Shown here: one piece after another, positions 35,683 through 45,200 of the stretch
How positions within the stretch are numbered: position 1 is the stretch's first letter
Layout of the letters: each line of letters opens with the position of its first letter
DNA from: Acidovorax sp. 1608163
GTDB lineage: Bacteria > Pseudomonadota > Gammaproteobacteria > Burkholderiales > Burkholderiaceae_C
DNA length: 64,000 nt
Direction: 5' to 3'
NCBI RefSeq assembly: GCF_003669015.1
Contig: NZ_CP033069.1
Coordinates: 1,615,001-1,679,000 of the forward strand
Made by a program: the position numbers and the translations under genes
Notes under the pieces: model-generated
Told to the model about the DNA's origin: nothing
Database searches by the model: none
The model's input: the letters and a program-made list of their open reading frames with translations, nothing else

Positions 35683-37095
35683 ATGACAGAAACCAACGTT
35701 GCACGCGTGCGCACCCGCTTTGCTCCTTCTCCCACTGGGTTTATCCATTTGGGAAATATTCGCTCTGCGCTGTACCCCTGGGCGTTTGCGCGCGCCACTG
35801 GTGGGGATTTCATTTTGCGCATCGAAGATACGGACGTGGAGCGCTCCAGCCAAGCGGCGGTGGACGTCATCCTGGAGGGCATGCAGTGGCTGGGTATGGA
35901 GCCCGACGAGGGGCCGTTCTATCAAATGCAGCGCATGGACCGTTACAAGGCCGTGCTGGCCCAAATGCTGGCGAAAGGGGATGTATACCCTTGCTACATG
36001 AGTGTGGCCGAGCTGGATGCACTGCGTGAGGGCCAGATGGCTGCCAAGGAAAAACCCCGTTACGACGGTACGTGGCGCCCTGAGGAAGGCAAAACACTGC
36101 CTGCGATCCCTGAAGGTGTTCTGCCTGTGCTGCGGTTTCGCAATCCCAAAGATGGCGTGGTTGCTTGGGATGACAAGGTCAAAGGTCGCATCGAGATCCG
36201 CAACGACGAACTCGACGATTTGGTGATTGCACGCCCCGATGGCACCCCCACTTACAACTTTTGCGTCGTAGTGGACGATATCGACATGGCAATTACCCAC
36301 GTGATCCGAGGCGATGACCACGTGAACAACACGCCGCGCCAGATCAATATCTTCCGTGCTTTGGGGACTGAGCCGCCGGTGTATGCGCATTTGCCTACCG
36401 TGCTCAACGAGCAGGGCGAGAAGATGAGCAAGCGCAATGGCGCCAAGCCAGTGACGCAGTACCGCGACGAAGGGTATCTGCCCGAGGCCATGATCAATTA
36501 CCTGGCCCGCCTGGGCTGGAGCCATGGCGACGATGAAATTTTCAGCCGTGAGCAGTTTTTGCAATGGTTCAACCTGGACCATCTGGGCCGCAGTGCAGCA
36601 CAGTTTGACGATGCCAAGCTGCGCTGGGTGAACGCGCAGCACATCAAGGCAACCGCAGACGAGGCGTTGGCCGTTTTGGTGGCAGAGCAGTTGGTTCAAC
36701 GCGGCATTGATCGGTCGGCACTGGACGACGGTCGCTTGCCTCGCATTTGTGGTTTGTTCAAGGACCGTTGCGACACCACCGTGGCTTTGGCGGACTGGGC
36801 CTTTGTCTTTTATGGCGATGTCAAGCCGCAAGCTGCTGAAATGGAGCAGCATGTGACCCCCGCCATTTTTGCGGCCCTGGATTCCCTGGCTGCAGCCCTG
36901 GCTGCTTGTGCATGGGACAAGGCTTCCATCAGTGCTGCGTTCAAAGCCACGTTGGCAGAGCAGGGCCTCAAGATGCCTCAACTGGCCATGCCAGTGCGGG
37001 TGTTGACCGTGGGTACTGCCCATACGCCTTCTGTGGACGCCGTGCTTGAACTGGTTGGCCGCGAAAAAGTTCTCGCACGTTTGCAAAACCGCTAA
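35683..37095 (+). CDS. gltX: Glutamyl-tRNA synthetase
   Basis: Class I aminoacyl-tRNA synthetase, 470 residues, charging tRNA-Glu. The first signature, [20 protein letters not shown], has HLGN as its HIGH motif. [19 protein letters not shown] follows, and the KMSKS motif is [12 protein letters not shown]. The C-terminal anticodon-binding domain is complete. Its target tRNA-Glu lies just downstream in the tRNA cluster, twice, and the cluster's likely promoter overlaps the last bases of gltX. Spacing to purF is 104 bp with a weak GGCCGCCC/GGGTGGCC hairpin between. Confidence 0.96.
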   Translation: MTETNVARVRTRFAPSPTGFIHLGNIRSALYPWAFARATGGDFILRIEDTDVERSSQAAVDVILEGMQWLGMEPDEGPFYQMQRMDRYKAVLAQMLAKGDVYPCYMSVAELDALREGQMAAKEKPRYDGTWRPEEGKTLPAIPEGVLPVLRFRNPKDGVVAWDDKVKGRIEIRNDELDDLVIARPDGTPTYNFCVVVDDIDMAITHVIRGDDHVNNTPRQINIFRALGTEPPVYAHLPTVLNEQGEKMSKRNGAKPVTQYRDEGYLPEAMINYLARLGWSHGDDEIFSREQFLQWFNLDHLGRSAAQFDDAKLRWVNAQHIKATADEALAVLVAEQLVQRGIDRSALDDGRLPRICGLFKDRCDTTVALADWAFVFYGDVKPQAAEMEQHVTPAIFAALDSLAAALAACAWDKASISAAFKATLAEQGLKMPQLAMPVRVLTVGTAHTPSVDAVLELVGREKVLARLQNR

Positions 37096-37110
37096 ATATC
37101 TGTATATAAT
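37081..37110 (+). promoter_or_regulatory. Sigma-70 promoter of the tRNA cluster
   Basis: A -35 TTGCAA at 37081-37086 and a consensus -10 TATAAT at 37105-37110 with an 18-bp spacer, about 47 bp before the first tRNA. The -35 lies inside the end of gltX. Confidence 0.7.
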
Positions 37111-37156
37111 TCAAGGCTGTGATGACGATGACTTAGATTTAAGTCAAAGCCATTAA

Positions 37157-37232
<76 letters not shown>

Positions 37233-37269
37233 AATTTGTCAGTGTCAGTTCGGTTAGTTCCAAGGTTTT

Positions 37270-37345
37270 GACCCCATCGTCTAGAGGCCTAGGACATCAC
37301 CCTTTCACGGTGAGTACCGGGGTTCGAATCCCCGTGGGGTCGCCA
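37270..37345 (+). tRNA. tRNA-Glu (TTC), first copy
   Basis: A 76-nt tRNA with acceptor GACCCCA/TGGGGTC, anticodon arm TCACC-CTTTCAC-GGTGA (anticodon TTC), TpsiC arm CCGGGGTTCGAATCCCCG and an encoded CCA. It is 37 bp after tRNA-Ala. Repeated exactly at 37639-37714. Confidence 0.95.
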
Positions 37346-37395
37346 AGTTGTAGCGCTTGGCTTGTGTCAGAGATACAAGCAAAAGCTATCTACCA

Positions 37396-37472
37396 GGAGT
37401 GGTAGTTCAGTTGGTTAGAATACCGGCCTGTCACGCCGGGGGTCGCGGGTTCGAGTCCCGTCCACTCCGCCA
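37396..37472 (+). tRNA. tRNA-Asp (GTC), first copy
   Basis: A 77-nt tRNA with acceptor GGAGTGG/CCACTCC, anticodon arm CCGGC-CTGTCAC-GCCGG (anticodon GTC), TpsiC loop GTTCGAGTC and an encoded CCA. The 50-bp spacer from tRNA-Glu contains a small GCTTGT/ACAAGC hairpin. Repeated at 37765-37841. Confidence 0.95.
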
Positions 37473-37525
37473 AATCCAGGGCCTGAAGTCATTCAGGCTG
37501 GGTCTTCAAGCAATTGAAGTTCCGT

Positions 37526-37601
<76 letters not shown>

Positions 37602-37638
37602 AATTTGTCAGTATCAGTTCGGTTAGTTCCAAGGTTTT

Positions 37639-37714
37639 GACCCCATCGTCTAGAGGCCTAGGACATCACCCTTTCACGGTGAGTACCGGGGTTCGAATCC
37701 CCGTGGGGTCGCCA
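37639..37714 (+). tRNA. tRNA-Glu (TTC), second copy
   Basis: Identical in sequence to 37270-37345. Same 37-bp spacer after tRNA-Ala apart from one base substitution. Confidence 0.95.
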
Positions 37715-37764
37715 AGTTGTAGCGCTTGGCTTGTGTCAGAGATACAAGCAAAAGCTATCTACCA

Positions 37765-37841
37765 GGAGTGGTAGTTCAGTTGGTTAGAATACCGGCCTGT
37801 CACGCCGGGGGTCGCGGGTTCGAGTCCCGTCCACTCCGCCA
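37765..37841 (+). tRNA. tRNA-Asp (GTC), second copy
   Basis: Identical in sequence to 37396-37472. Last tRNA of the cluster; a rho-independent terminator begins 7 bp later. Confidence 0.95.
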
Positions 37842-37847
37842 AGCATA

Positions 37848-37882
37848 AACCGCTGTAGTCGAAAGGCTGCAGCGGTTTTTTT
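37848..37882 (+). terminator. Rho-independent terminator of the tRNA cluster
   Basis: AACCGCTGTAG pairs with CTGCAGCGGTT (one G-T pair) around the loop TCGAAAGG and is followed by TTTTT. It ends the six-tRNA transcript. Confidence 0.88.
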
Positions 37883-38039
37883 ATGCCTTGATGAATGACT
37901 TAACTGACCCGCAGGCCACGAAAGCCGCGCTTGAACCGTATGGTTGTGGCCAGGTTTGTTACAAGTGGTGAGGCCTGTGCAAGAATCGTCTGCATGCCAC
38001 CGCACCGCTCAGGTGGCTCTCAGAGACCATCAGGCGCCC

Positions 38040-40922
38040 ATGAACCTTCTTCGGTTGCAGATTCACCCACAACACTTGGCCAGCTTCAAAGCGGTAGCCC
38101 CGGTGCTCTACCTGTTGACGGGTGGAGTGATTGCAGCCTGGGCCTATTTTTCGGTGGCAACTCCACAGCGTGTGGGCCATTACCTCACATTGCACCAAGT
38201 GCTGGAGACGCTGTCCATTGCCGTGTCGGCGTTGGTGTTTGCGGTGGGGTGGAAGGCGCACAGCTTAAATCCCCAGCGGAACGTCCTTCTTCTGGCCTGC
38301 GGTTTTTTGGGGGTGGCGGTCCTGGATTTTTCGCACATGCTGTCCTTTGCCGGCATGCCGGACTACATCACGCCCAATTCGGTGGCCAAGGGGATCAATT
38401 TCTGGTTGCCCGCCCGGTATTTGGGGGCGTTGACGCTTCTGGGCGCAGTGGCGTTGCATTGGCGTGAGCCGGGTGATGTTGCCGATCCAGGCCCCGGCAG
38501 GTTTGCGGTGGTGGTCTTGGTCTTGGCCGTGGTGGCTGTTGTCCATGCCATCGTTTTCTGGTTTCCGCAGTGGTACCCGCAGACTTACGATGCCCAAGGG
38601 CTGACACGGTTCAAGATCGCCTCCGAATACGGTGTGGTCGCCTTGTATGCAGCGTCGCTGGTGCTGTTGCTTCGCTGGGCGCGGGAGCGTGCCGCCTTTG
38701 ATGTGGCCAGGCTCTTCGCTGCCGTGTGGGTGATGGCCCTGAGCGAGTTCTTTTTCACGTTCTACGTCATCGCGACCGACCCCTTCAATCTGCTGGGCCA
38801 TTTGTACAAGGTGGTGGGGTACTACTACCTCTATCGGGCCATCTTTGTGGGCACCATCGAGGCGCCATACCGGGTGCTCAAGCAGTCCGACAAGGCCATG
38901 CGTGCCGTGCTGGATGCGGTGCCCGACCTGATGTTTGAAGTGACCCGCGATGGCCGTTACGTGCAGATCCATACGCGCCAGCCCGAGTTGCTGCTGATGC
39001 CGGCCAGCGAGGTGATGGGCCGGTCGATCCACGACATCCTGCCCCCAGCAGCGGCGGCCGTGGCGCAGGCTGCGATCGATGCGGCGGCTGAGCACGGCCT
39101 GGCCCGTGATTTTCAGTATGTGCTGGACTTGCCGGATGGCCCGCACTGGTTTGAGCTGTCCGTGGCGCGCAAGGTGATGGACGATGACGCAGACGATCAC
39201 TTTGTGGTGCTGTCGCGTGACATCTCCCAGCGGGTGCAGATGCTGGACACCTTGCGCAAGTTGCGCCATGCCGTGGAGCAGGCGCCCAACTCCATCTTCA
39301 TTGCAGGCGCCGACGGCAACATCGAATACGTGAACCCTGCATTCACCGCCACGACGGGCTACAGCCCCGAGGAGGTGATTGGCCGCAACCCACGCCTGCT
39401 GAGCGCGGGCGCCACACCTGCGAGTGTGTATGCCGACCTGTGGGCCCATTTGACCTCTGGCCGTCCTTGGCGCGGTGAGTTTGTGAACCGCCGCAAGGGT
39501 GGCGGCGAGTACAACGAGTCCGCCATCATCTCGCCCCTGCTGGACGAGCAGGGCCGCATCACCCACTACCTGGCTGTGCAGGAGGACGTGACAGAACGCA
39601 GGCGTGACGAGGAGCGGATTCGCAAGCTGATCAACTTTGATGCGCTGACCGGCTTGCCCAACCGCACGATGTTTGCCTCCCGTTTCAGCCAGGCCCTTGC
39701 ATTGACGCAGCGCAGCGGCCATCAGCTGGCCTTGTTGTACCTGGACCTGGACCACTTCAAGAACGTGAACGACTCGCTGGGCCACCAGGTGGGCGACGGG
39801 CTGCTGGTCGAGATTGCGCAGCGCTTGCAGTCGGTGGTGCGCGATGAAGACACGGTGTCCCGGCAGGGTGGGGACGAATTCGTCATCGTGCTGCCGCTCA
39901 CCGATGCCCAGCAGGCGGCCCACGTGGCCGACGGGCTGCAAGCGCAGGTGCGGCGCATCTGCAAGCTGCAACACCACGAGTTGGTGGTGACATCGTCGAT
40001 CGGGATTGCGATGTACCCAGAGGACGGCAGCGACTTTGAAACCCTGGCCCAGCGTGCCGATGCCGCCATGTTCCGTGCCAAAGAGTCTGGGCGCGATACC
40101 TACCGTTTTTTCTCGGCAGACATGCAGGCGCAGTCGCTCCGGGTGCTGAAGATCGAGAACGCCCTGCGCAGTGCCCTGGTGCAGGGGCAACTGACGCTGC
40201 ACTACCAGCCGCAAATTCGGCTGAAGGACCATCAACTGGTGGGGGTGGAGGCCTTGCTGCGGTGGACTCACCCTGAGCTGGGTGCCGTCGGCCCGGCCGA
40301 GTTCATCCCGGTGGCTGAAAGCAGCGGCCAGATTCTGGGCATGGGCGAGTGGGTACTGCGCACCGCGCTGGCCCAGGCGCGGCAATGGCGCGATGCGGGC
40401 CACACCGAGCTGGTGGTGGCGGTGAACCTGTCGATGGTGCAGTTCCGTCACCCGGGCCTGGTGGACATGGTGGGCCGCGCACTGGCCGACAGCGAGGTGC
40501 CGCCGCAGATGCTGGAGCTGGAGCTGACCGAGGGCATTGCCATGGATGCGCCAGAACAGGTGATTGCCATCGTGCAGCAGCTGTATGACCTGGGCGTGCA
40601 GCTGTCCATCGACGACTTTGGGACCGGGTACTCGTCGTTCAGCTACATCCAGCGCCTCAAGGTGCATAAGCTCAAGATCGACCAGTCATTTGTGCGCCAC
40701 CTGGGCGACGACCCTAGTGCGCCCCACATCGTGCGCGCCATCATTGGCCTGGCGCAAAGCCTGGGCCTCGAGACCATCGCCGAGGGCGTGGAAACGGCCG
40801 CGCAGAGCGACCTGCTTTTGGGCTTGGGTTGCGACACGGGGCAGGGCTACCACTTCAGCCGCCCTGTGCCAGCGGCCGCCTTGGAACAGCTTTTGGTGCG
40901 AGGCCACTCCGTCGCGGGGTGA
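38040..40922 (+). CDS. Membrane GGDEF-EAL protein with MASE3 and two PAS domains
   Basis: Cyclic-di-GMP turnover protein of 960 residues. Residues ~15-270 are a multi-helix membrane sensor that resembles MASE3 (DFSHMLSFAGMPDYITPNSV, INFWLPARYLGALTLLG). PAS domains are at about 290-400 and 420-540 (SIFIAGADGNIEYVNPAFTA). The GGDEF domain has an intact RQGGDEF at 608-614. The EAL domain begins with EAL at 737-739 (GVEALLRWTHP) and keeps the later DDFGTGYSSF motif. Both active sites look intact, so synthase, phosphodiesterase or switchable activity is possible. ATG at 38040 fits the membrane domain; the frame is open 32 codons further. No partner gene is adjacent. Confidence 0.93.
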   Translation: MNLLRLQIHPQHLASFKAVAPVLYLLTGGVIAAWAYFSVATPQRVGHYLTLHQVLETLSIAVSALVFAVGWKAHSLNPQRNVLLLACGFLGVAVLDFSHMLSFAGMPDYITPNSVAKGINFWLPARYLGALTLLGAVALHWREPGDVADPGPGRFAVVVLVLAVVAVVHAIVFWFPQWYPQTYDAQGLTRFKIASEYGVVALYAASLVLLLRWARERAAFDVARLFAAVWVMALSEFFFTFYVIATDPFNLLGHLYKVVGYYYLYRAIFVGTIEAPYRVLKQSDKAMRAVLDAVPDLMFEVTRDGRYVQIHTRQPELLLMPASEVMGRSIHDILPPAAAAVAQAAIDAAAEHGLARDFQYVLDLPDGPHWFELSVARKVMDDDADDHFVVLSRDISQRVQMLDTLRKLRHAVEQAPNSIFIAGADGNIEYVNPAFTATTGYSPEEVIGRNPRLLSAGATPASVYADLWAHLTSGRPWRGEFVNRRKGGGEYNESAIISPLLDEQGRITHYLAVQEDVTERRRDEERIRKLINFDALTGLPNRTMFASRFSQALALTQRSGHQLALLYLDLDHFKNVNDSLGHQVGDGLLVEIAQRLQSVVRDEDTVSRQGGDEFVIVLPLTDAQQAAHVADGLQAQVRRICKLQHHELVVTSSIGIAMYPEDGSDFETLAQRADAAMFRAKESGRDTYRFFSADMQAQSLRVLKIENALRSALVQGQLTLHYQPQIRLKDHQLVGVEALLRWTHPELGAVGPAEFIPVAESSGQILGMGEWVLRTALAQARQWRDAGHTELVVAVNLSMVQFRHPGLVDMVGRALADSEVPPQMLELELTEGIAMDAPEQVIAIVQQLYDLGVQLSIDDFGTGYSSFSYIQRLKVHKLKIDQSFVRHLGDDPSAPHIVRAIIGLAQSLGLETIAEGVETAAQSDLLLGLGCDTGQGYHFSRPVPAAALEQLLVRGHSVAG

Positions 40923-40967
40923 GAGGCGGGGAGCAGGGGCTTGGGCAAGCGCCTGGCCAAAACAGAA

Positions 40968-40990
40968 CCGCCGCGTTGTCAGCGCGGCGG
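40968..40990. terminator. Hairpin between convergent GGDEF-EAL and SDR genes
   Basis: CCGCCGCG-TTGTCAG-CGCGGCGG, a perfect 8-bp stem 46 bp past the GGDEF-EAL stop. On the reverse strand it is followed by TTCTGTTTTGG, so it may serve mainly the convergent SDR transcript. Confidence 0.5.
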
Positions 40991-41065
40991 GCAGGTGGTG
41001 GTGCCTGCCGAGTGTTCAGCGTGGCGTGAAGCCTCACCAGGCACCGTTTGGCGGGTTTGATGCCA

Positions 41066-41110
41066 AATATGCCACCGGTGTTTGAGGAATAAGCGTGAGG
41101 TGCTATGAAA
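41066..41110. repeat. Degenerate copy of the palindromic repeat
   Basis: AATATGCCACCGGTGTTTGAGG then AATAAGCGTGAGGTGCTATGAAA. It aligns with the copy at 55019-55072 (AATATGCCTCCAGCGCTTAC...) at both ends and around AAGCG, but the left palindrome arm has decayed. Confidence 0.45.
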
Positions 41111-41147
41111 TGTATAGCGTTTGTGTGCTCTGGTTCCTTGCTCCGGC

Positions 41148-41906
<759 letters not shown>

Positions 41907-41925
41907 GAGCCATCTCCTTTGTGAA

Positions 41926-41939
41926 TTACGTTAACGTAA
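41926..41939. promoter_or_regulatory. Perfect palindrome, candidate operator of the SDR gene
   Basis: TTACGTTAACGTAA is a perfect 14-bp palindrome, 20 bp upstream of the dehydrogenase start. It resembles the ACGTnnACGT-type sites I associate with regulators of branched-chain amino acid and acyl-CoA degradation (LiuR/LiuQ type); that link is from memory and unchecked. Confidence 0.6.
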
Positions 41940-42016
41940 ACGTCAATTATCCTTCAGGCGCATTCTCAAACCCCAAAACTCTCTGTCTTTGGTGCTTGCA
42001 TTGCGCTTGCGGGCAC

Positions 42017-42041
42017 AAAAAAGCCCGGCAGAGCCGGGCTT
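42017..42041 (-). terminator. Rho-independent terminator of the ferric-binding protein gene
   Basis: On the reverse strand AAGCCCGGC-TCT-GCCGGGCTT is followed by TTTT. It begins 27 bp past the stop of the 42068-43120 gene. Confidence 0.88.
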
Positions 42042-42067
42042 GATAGAACTGGGAGGAGGCCCTCAGA

Positions 42068-43120
42068 TCACTGGAAGCCGACGCGGTCCAGCATCTGTTG
42101 AACCTTGGTCACGTTTGCACCCACGGCGCTGATCGGGATGGTTTCGCTCTTGAATGGCGCGCCACCGGTCATGGCCTTGAGGGCGGGGTTGTCCAGCGTC
42201 ACGCCCTTGACGGTAGGCCACTCGTTGTTGCCATTGGCAAAGTAGTTCTGGGCTTCTGGGCTGGCCAGGTATTCCAGGAACTTGACGGCGTTGGCCTGGT
42301 TCTTGGAGTAACGTGCCACGGCGCCGCCAGCGATGTTCATGTGGGTGCCCCAGGAGGATTGGTTGGGGAACACGACCCCCACCTTATTGACCACGGCCAC
42401 GTCCTCGGGCTTGTTGGATCGCATCATGCGCGCCAGGTAGTAGGTGTTGGTCACGCCGATATCGCACTCACCAGCGGCCACGGCCTTGATCTGGTCGGTG
42501 TCACCACCCTTGGGGGGGCGTGCCAGGTTGGCCACCATGCCCTTGAGCCAGGCTTCGGCCTTTTGCTCGCCCATGTGCTCGGTGACGGCGCCGAACAGGC
42601 TCAGGTTGTAAGGGTGCGAGCCCGAGCGAATGCACAGCTTGCCCTTGTTCTTGGGGTCACCCAGAGACTCGTAGGTGTCCACATCGGTCTTTTGCACCTT
42701 GACCTTGTTGTAGACGATCACGCGTGCGCGGGTGGACAGGCCAAACCACGAAATGCCGCCGTCCGCTGCAGGCGTGCTGCGCAGGTTGGCAGGAATCGCG
42801 TCGTTGAGCAGCTTGGACTGGATGGGCTGGAACAGGCCATCCACTTCGCCCTTGTACAGGCGCGCAGCGTCCACCAGCAGGATGACGTCGGCTGGCGAGG
42901 CTGTGCCTTCGGCCTTCAAGCGCGCCAGGATGCCTGCATCGTCAGCGTCCACACGGTTGATTTTGATGCCAGTGGCCTTGGTGAAGCCGGTGTACAGGGC
43001 CTCGTCGGTCGAGTAGTGGCGTGCGGAGTAGAGGTTCACCACTTGTTCTTGGGCCAATGCGGCGCCCGCAGTGGCGGCCAGTGCGCAGGCGGTCAGCAAG
43101 GCTTTCACGGTCTTCGACAT
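42068..43120 (-). CDS. Ferric iron ABC transporter periplasmic binding protein (FbpA/FutA type)
   Basis: Periplasmic Fe(III)-binding protein, 350 residues. Signal peptide is about residues 1-23 (LLTACALAATAGAALAQE). The mature part starts VVNLYSARHYSTDEALYTGF, a FutA/FbpA signature. The iron-ligating tyrosine pair is in CDIGVTNTYYLARMM, and WPTVKGVTLDNPAL is also typical. No permease or ATPase gene is next to it, so the remaining subunits must be elsewhere. A Fur-like box about 45 bp upstream suggests iron repression. A terminator follows, so it is probably monocistronic. Confidence 0.92.
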   Translation of the reverse strand: MSKTVKALLTACALAATAGAALAQEQVVNLYSARHYSTDEALYTGFTKATGIKINRVDADDAGILARLKAEGTASPADVILLVDAARLYKGEVDGLFQPIQSKLLNDAIPANLRSTPAADGGISWFGLSTRARVIVYNKVKVQKTDVDTYESLGDPKNKGKLCIRSGSHPYNLSLFGAVTEHMGEQKAEAWLKGMVANLARPPKGGDTDQIKAVAAGECDIGVTNTYYLARMMRSNKPEDVAVVNKVGVVFPNQSSWGTHMNIAGGAVARYSKNQANAVKFLEYLASPEAQNYFANGNNEWPTVKGVTLDNPALKAMTGGAPFKSETIPISAVGANVTKVQQMLDRVGFQ

Positions 43121-43164
43121 GGAATGCTTCTTTCGGGGTTGTAACCCTCGGATGATAAAACAAA

Positions 43165-43183
43165 CGCGAATTATTCTTAATAA
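43165..43183 (-). promoter_or_regulatory. Candidate Fur box
   Basis: GCGAATTATTCTTAATAAA upstream of the ferric-binding protein gene, a GAAT-A/T-ATTC-type inverted repeat as in Fur sites. On the reverse strand it overlaps a probable promoter (TATCAT at 43154-43159). It shares GCGAAT..TTCTTA with the site at 49541. Confidence 0.6.
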
Positions 43184-43267
43184 AACCCGTGTGGCGCGAG
43201 GGTGTCAGGCAGCTTAGAACAGGTTCTTAGACGCTGCAGCTGCTTTGATCTGCGTGAGGCTGAGCGC

Positions 43268-43687
43268 TCACTCGTCGATGGATGCGCTCCAGCGGCTGCC
43301 CCAGTCCTGGGCACGCTCGATGTTGCGCCGGTCGCGTTTGGTGGGGCGCCCGTCTTGCAGGGTGGCTGCAGGCTCGGGTGCCAGGCGCCTTTGTTCTGCC
43401 GCCTGCTCGCGGGCCGCGATGCTTTCTGCCGTCTCTTCGTACAGCAGCTGGGCCACAGGGGCCGGGCCCCGGGCACCGCTCAGCGCTCGCACCAGCACCG
43501 TGCGGGCCACGGGGCCTTGGCGCAAAGCCACGGTGTCGCCGCAGCGCAGGTCGCGCGCGGGCTTGGCCTGCTGGCCGTTCACGGTCACGCGGCCTTTGCT
43601 GATTTCTTCGGTCGCCAGGCTGCGGGTTTTGTAAAAGCGCGCGCACCAAAGCCATTTGTCCAGGCGCATCGTTTCGGTCAAATTCAT
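43268..43687 (-). CDS. hslR: S4-domain RNA-binding heat-shock protein (Hsp15-like)
   Basis: A 139-residue protein. The N-terminal S4 domain, MRLDKWLWCARFYKTRSLAT and KGRVTVNGQQAKPARDLRCG, binds RNA; E. coli Hsp15 rescues stalled 50S subunits carrying peptidyl-tRNA. The C-terminal half is Arg/Glu/Ala-rich and ends with KRDRRNIERAQDW, as in the family. Start may be 43687 or the ATG at 43669 (MRLDKW); neither has a strong ribosome site. A solo MITE-end-like motif (GAACAGGTTC) lies at 43217-43226, just past its stop. Confidence 0.87.
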   Translation of the reverse strand: MNLTETMRLDKWLWCARFYKTRSLATEEISKGRVTVNGQQAKPARDLRCGDTVALRQGPVARTVLVRALSGARGPAPVAQLLYEETAESIAAREQAAEQRRLAPEPAATLQDGRPTKRDRRNIERAQDWGSRWSASIDE

Positions 43688-43711
43688 GGGGGTGGATTGT
43701 GCCGCGTTGCC

Positions 43712-45169
43712 TTATTCGCTGCCGTGGGGGATGGTGGGGTGGCCCGCGTCTGGCTGCGGCCGCGCCAGCGGCAGGCGCACCACGGCGTCCAGCCCCAGCA
43801 CCCTGGTTCCCTGTTCGCGATTGGTCAGCGCAATGCTGCCTTCCAGCGCCTGCACGATCTCCTGGCAAATGGCCAGGCCCAGGCCACTGCCGCTGCGCAC
43901 ATCACCGGCAGAAAATGGCTGAAAGAGCCGTGATGCCAACTCCGGCTCAATCCCTGGGCCGTGGTCGCTGATGGTGAGTGCTGTGTGGTGTGCGTCGCTG
44001 CGCAGGTCCACCGTCAACTCGCTGCCGGGCGGCGCGTGGCGCACGGCGTTGTGCAGCAGGTTGCGGGTCAGCTCGCGCAGCATCCACTCATGGGCACGCA
44101 CGGGGGCCACCTCGGTTTGGATGCCAAAGTCCAGGTCGCGTTGTGCGATCAGGGGCGAGATCTCCAGCGCTACGGTGCGCAGCACCTCGTCCAGCCGGGT
44201 GATGGGCGGCTCGCTTTGCTGGCGCAGTTGTTCCACCTTGGCCAGGGCCAGCATCTGGTTGGCCAGTTGGGTGGCGCGGTCCACGGTGTCGCTGATTTCA
44301 TGCAGGGCCTGCTCGGCAGGCATGTCGCCCCGCAGGGCCGATTGCACCTGGGTTTTGAGCACGGCCAAGGGGGTGCGCAGCTGGTGCGATGCATCGCGCA
44401 CAAACCGCTTTTGGTGGCGCAGCAGGTGGCGCAGCCGCTGCATGACTTGGTTGGTGGCGGCAATCAGGGGCTGCAGTTCGCGCGGGGCTGTGGGCGCGGC
44501 GATGGGGCTCAGGTCACCTTCGCCACGGGCCTGCAGTTGCAGGCTCAGGTGCCGCACGGGGCGTGTGGCGCGTTGCACGACCCACAGCACGGTGAAGGCG
44601 ATCACCGCAATCAGCAGGGCCTGCCGCAACAGGGTCTTCCACAGAATCTGCAGCGCCAACGTCTCGCGTACCTCCAGCGTCTCGGCCACCTGGATCACGG
44701 CCATGCCGCGCCCTTCGGCGCTGGCCACGGGCTGCAGCAGCACGGCCACCCGCACGGGCTGGTCGCGAAAGACATCGTCGTAAAAATCCACCAGCGCTGC
44801 GTAGGGCGGCTTCAGCGGGATCTTGCCGCGCCACTCGGGCAGGTCGTCAAAGCCCGAGATCACCTCGCCGCTTTGGGTCGAGACGCGGTAGAACATGTGG
44901 CTCTGGTTGTCGGCCTCAAACGCCTCCAGCGCAGAGTAGGGCACGATGGCCCGGATGTGGGCGTCGTCGTCAAAGCCCTCCACATCCAGCTGCTCGCTGA
45001 TGCTTTTGGCCGATGCCAGCAGCGTGCGGTCGTAAGCGGTGTTCAGCGAGGCCAGCGTCTGGTGGTAGAGGCTGTAAGTGTTGAAGCTGATGAACGCCAC
45101 CACCGGCAGCAAAATGCCCAGCAGCAGCCTGCGGCGCAGCGAGTGGGTGGCTTGCAGCGGCTCGGTCAT
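43712..45169 (-). CDS. tctE: Sensor histidine kinase of the tricarboxylate system (TctE-like)
   Basis: Inner-membrane histidine kinase of 485 residues. N-terminal helix LLLGILLPVVAFISFNTYSL, periplasmic sensor domain (residues ~37-180, 2CSK_N type), second helix LLIAVIAFTVLWVVQ, HAMP-like linker, HisKA with RDASHQLRTPLAVLKTQVQ, and a HATPase with DHGPGIEPEL and GSGLGLAICQEIV. It senses extracellular citrate or a related tricarboxylate in Salmonella TctE. The gene follows tctD (31 bp) on the reverse strand, divergent from the transport genes tctCBA. Confidence 0.92.
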   Translation of the reverse strand: MTEPLQATHSLRRRLLLGILLPVVAFISFNTYSLYHQTLASLNTAYDRTLLASAKSISEQLDVEGFDDDAHIRAIVPYSALEAFEADNQSHMFYRVSTQSGEVISGFDDLPEWRGKIPLKPPYAALVDFYDDVFRDQPVRVAVLLQPVASAEGRGMAVIQVAETLEVRETLALQILWKTLLRQALLIAVIAFTVLWVVQRATRPVRHLSLQLQARGEGDLSPIAAPTAPRELQPLIAATNQVMQRLRHLLRHQKRFVRDASHQLRTPLAVLKTQVQSALRGDMPAEQALHEISDTVDRATQLANQMLALAKVEQLRQQSEPPITRLDEVLRTVALEISPLIAQRDLDFGIQTEVAPVRAHEWMLRELTRNLLHNAVRHAPPGSELTVDLRSDAHHTALTISDHGPGIEPELASRLFQPFSAGDVRSGSGLGLAICQEIVQALEGSIALTNREQGTRVLGLDAVVRLPLARPQPDAGHPTIPHGSE

Positions 45170-45200
45170 GCAGGGCGCTTTCTATTCTTCTCTTGCCGTC

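Noticed and set aside
38265..40667. 800-codon reverse frame opposite the GGDEF-EAL gene
   Set aside because: No recognisable domain; the forward frame contains complete GGDEF and EAL motifs.
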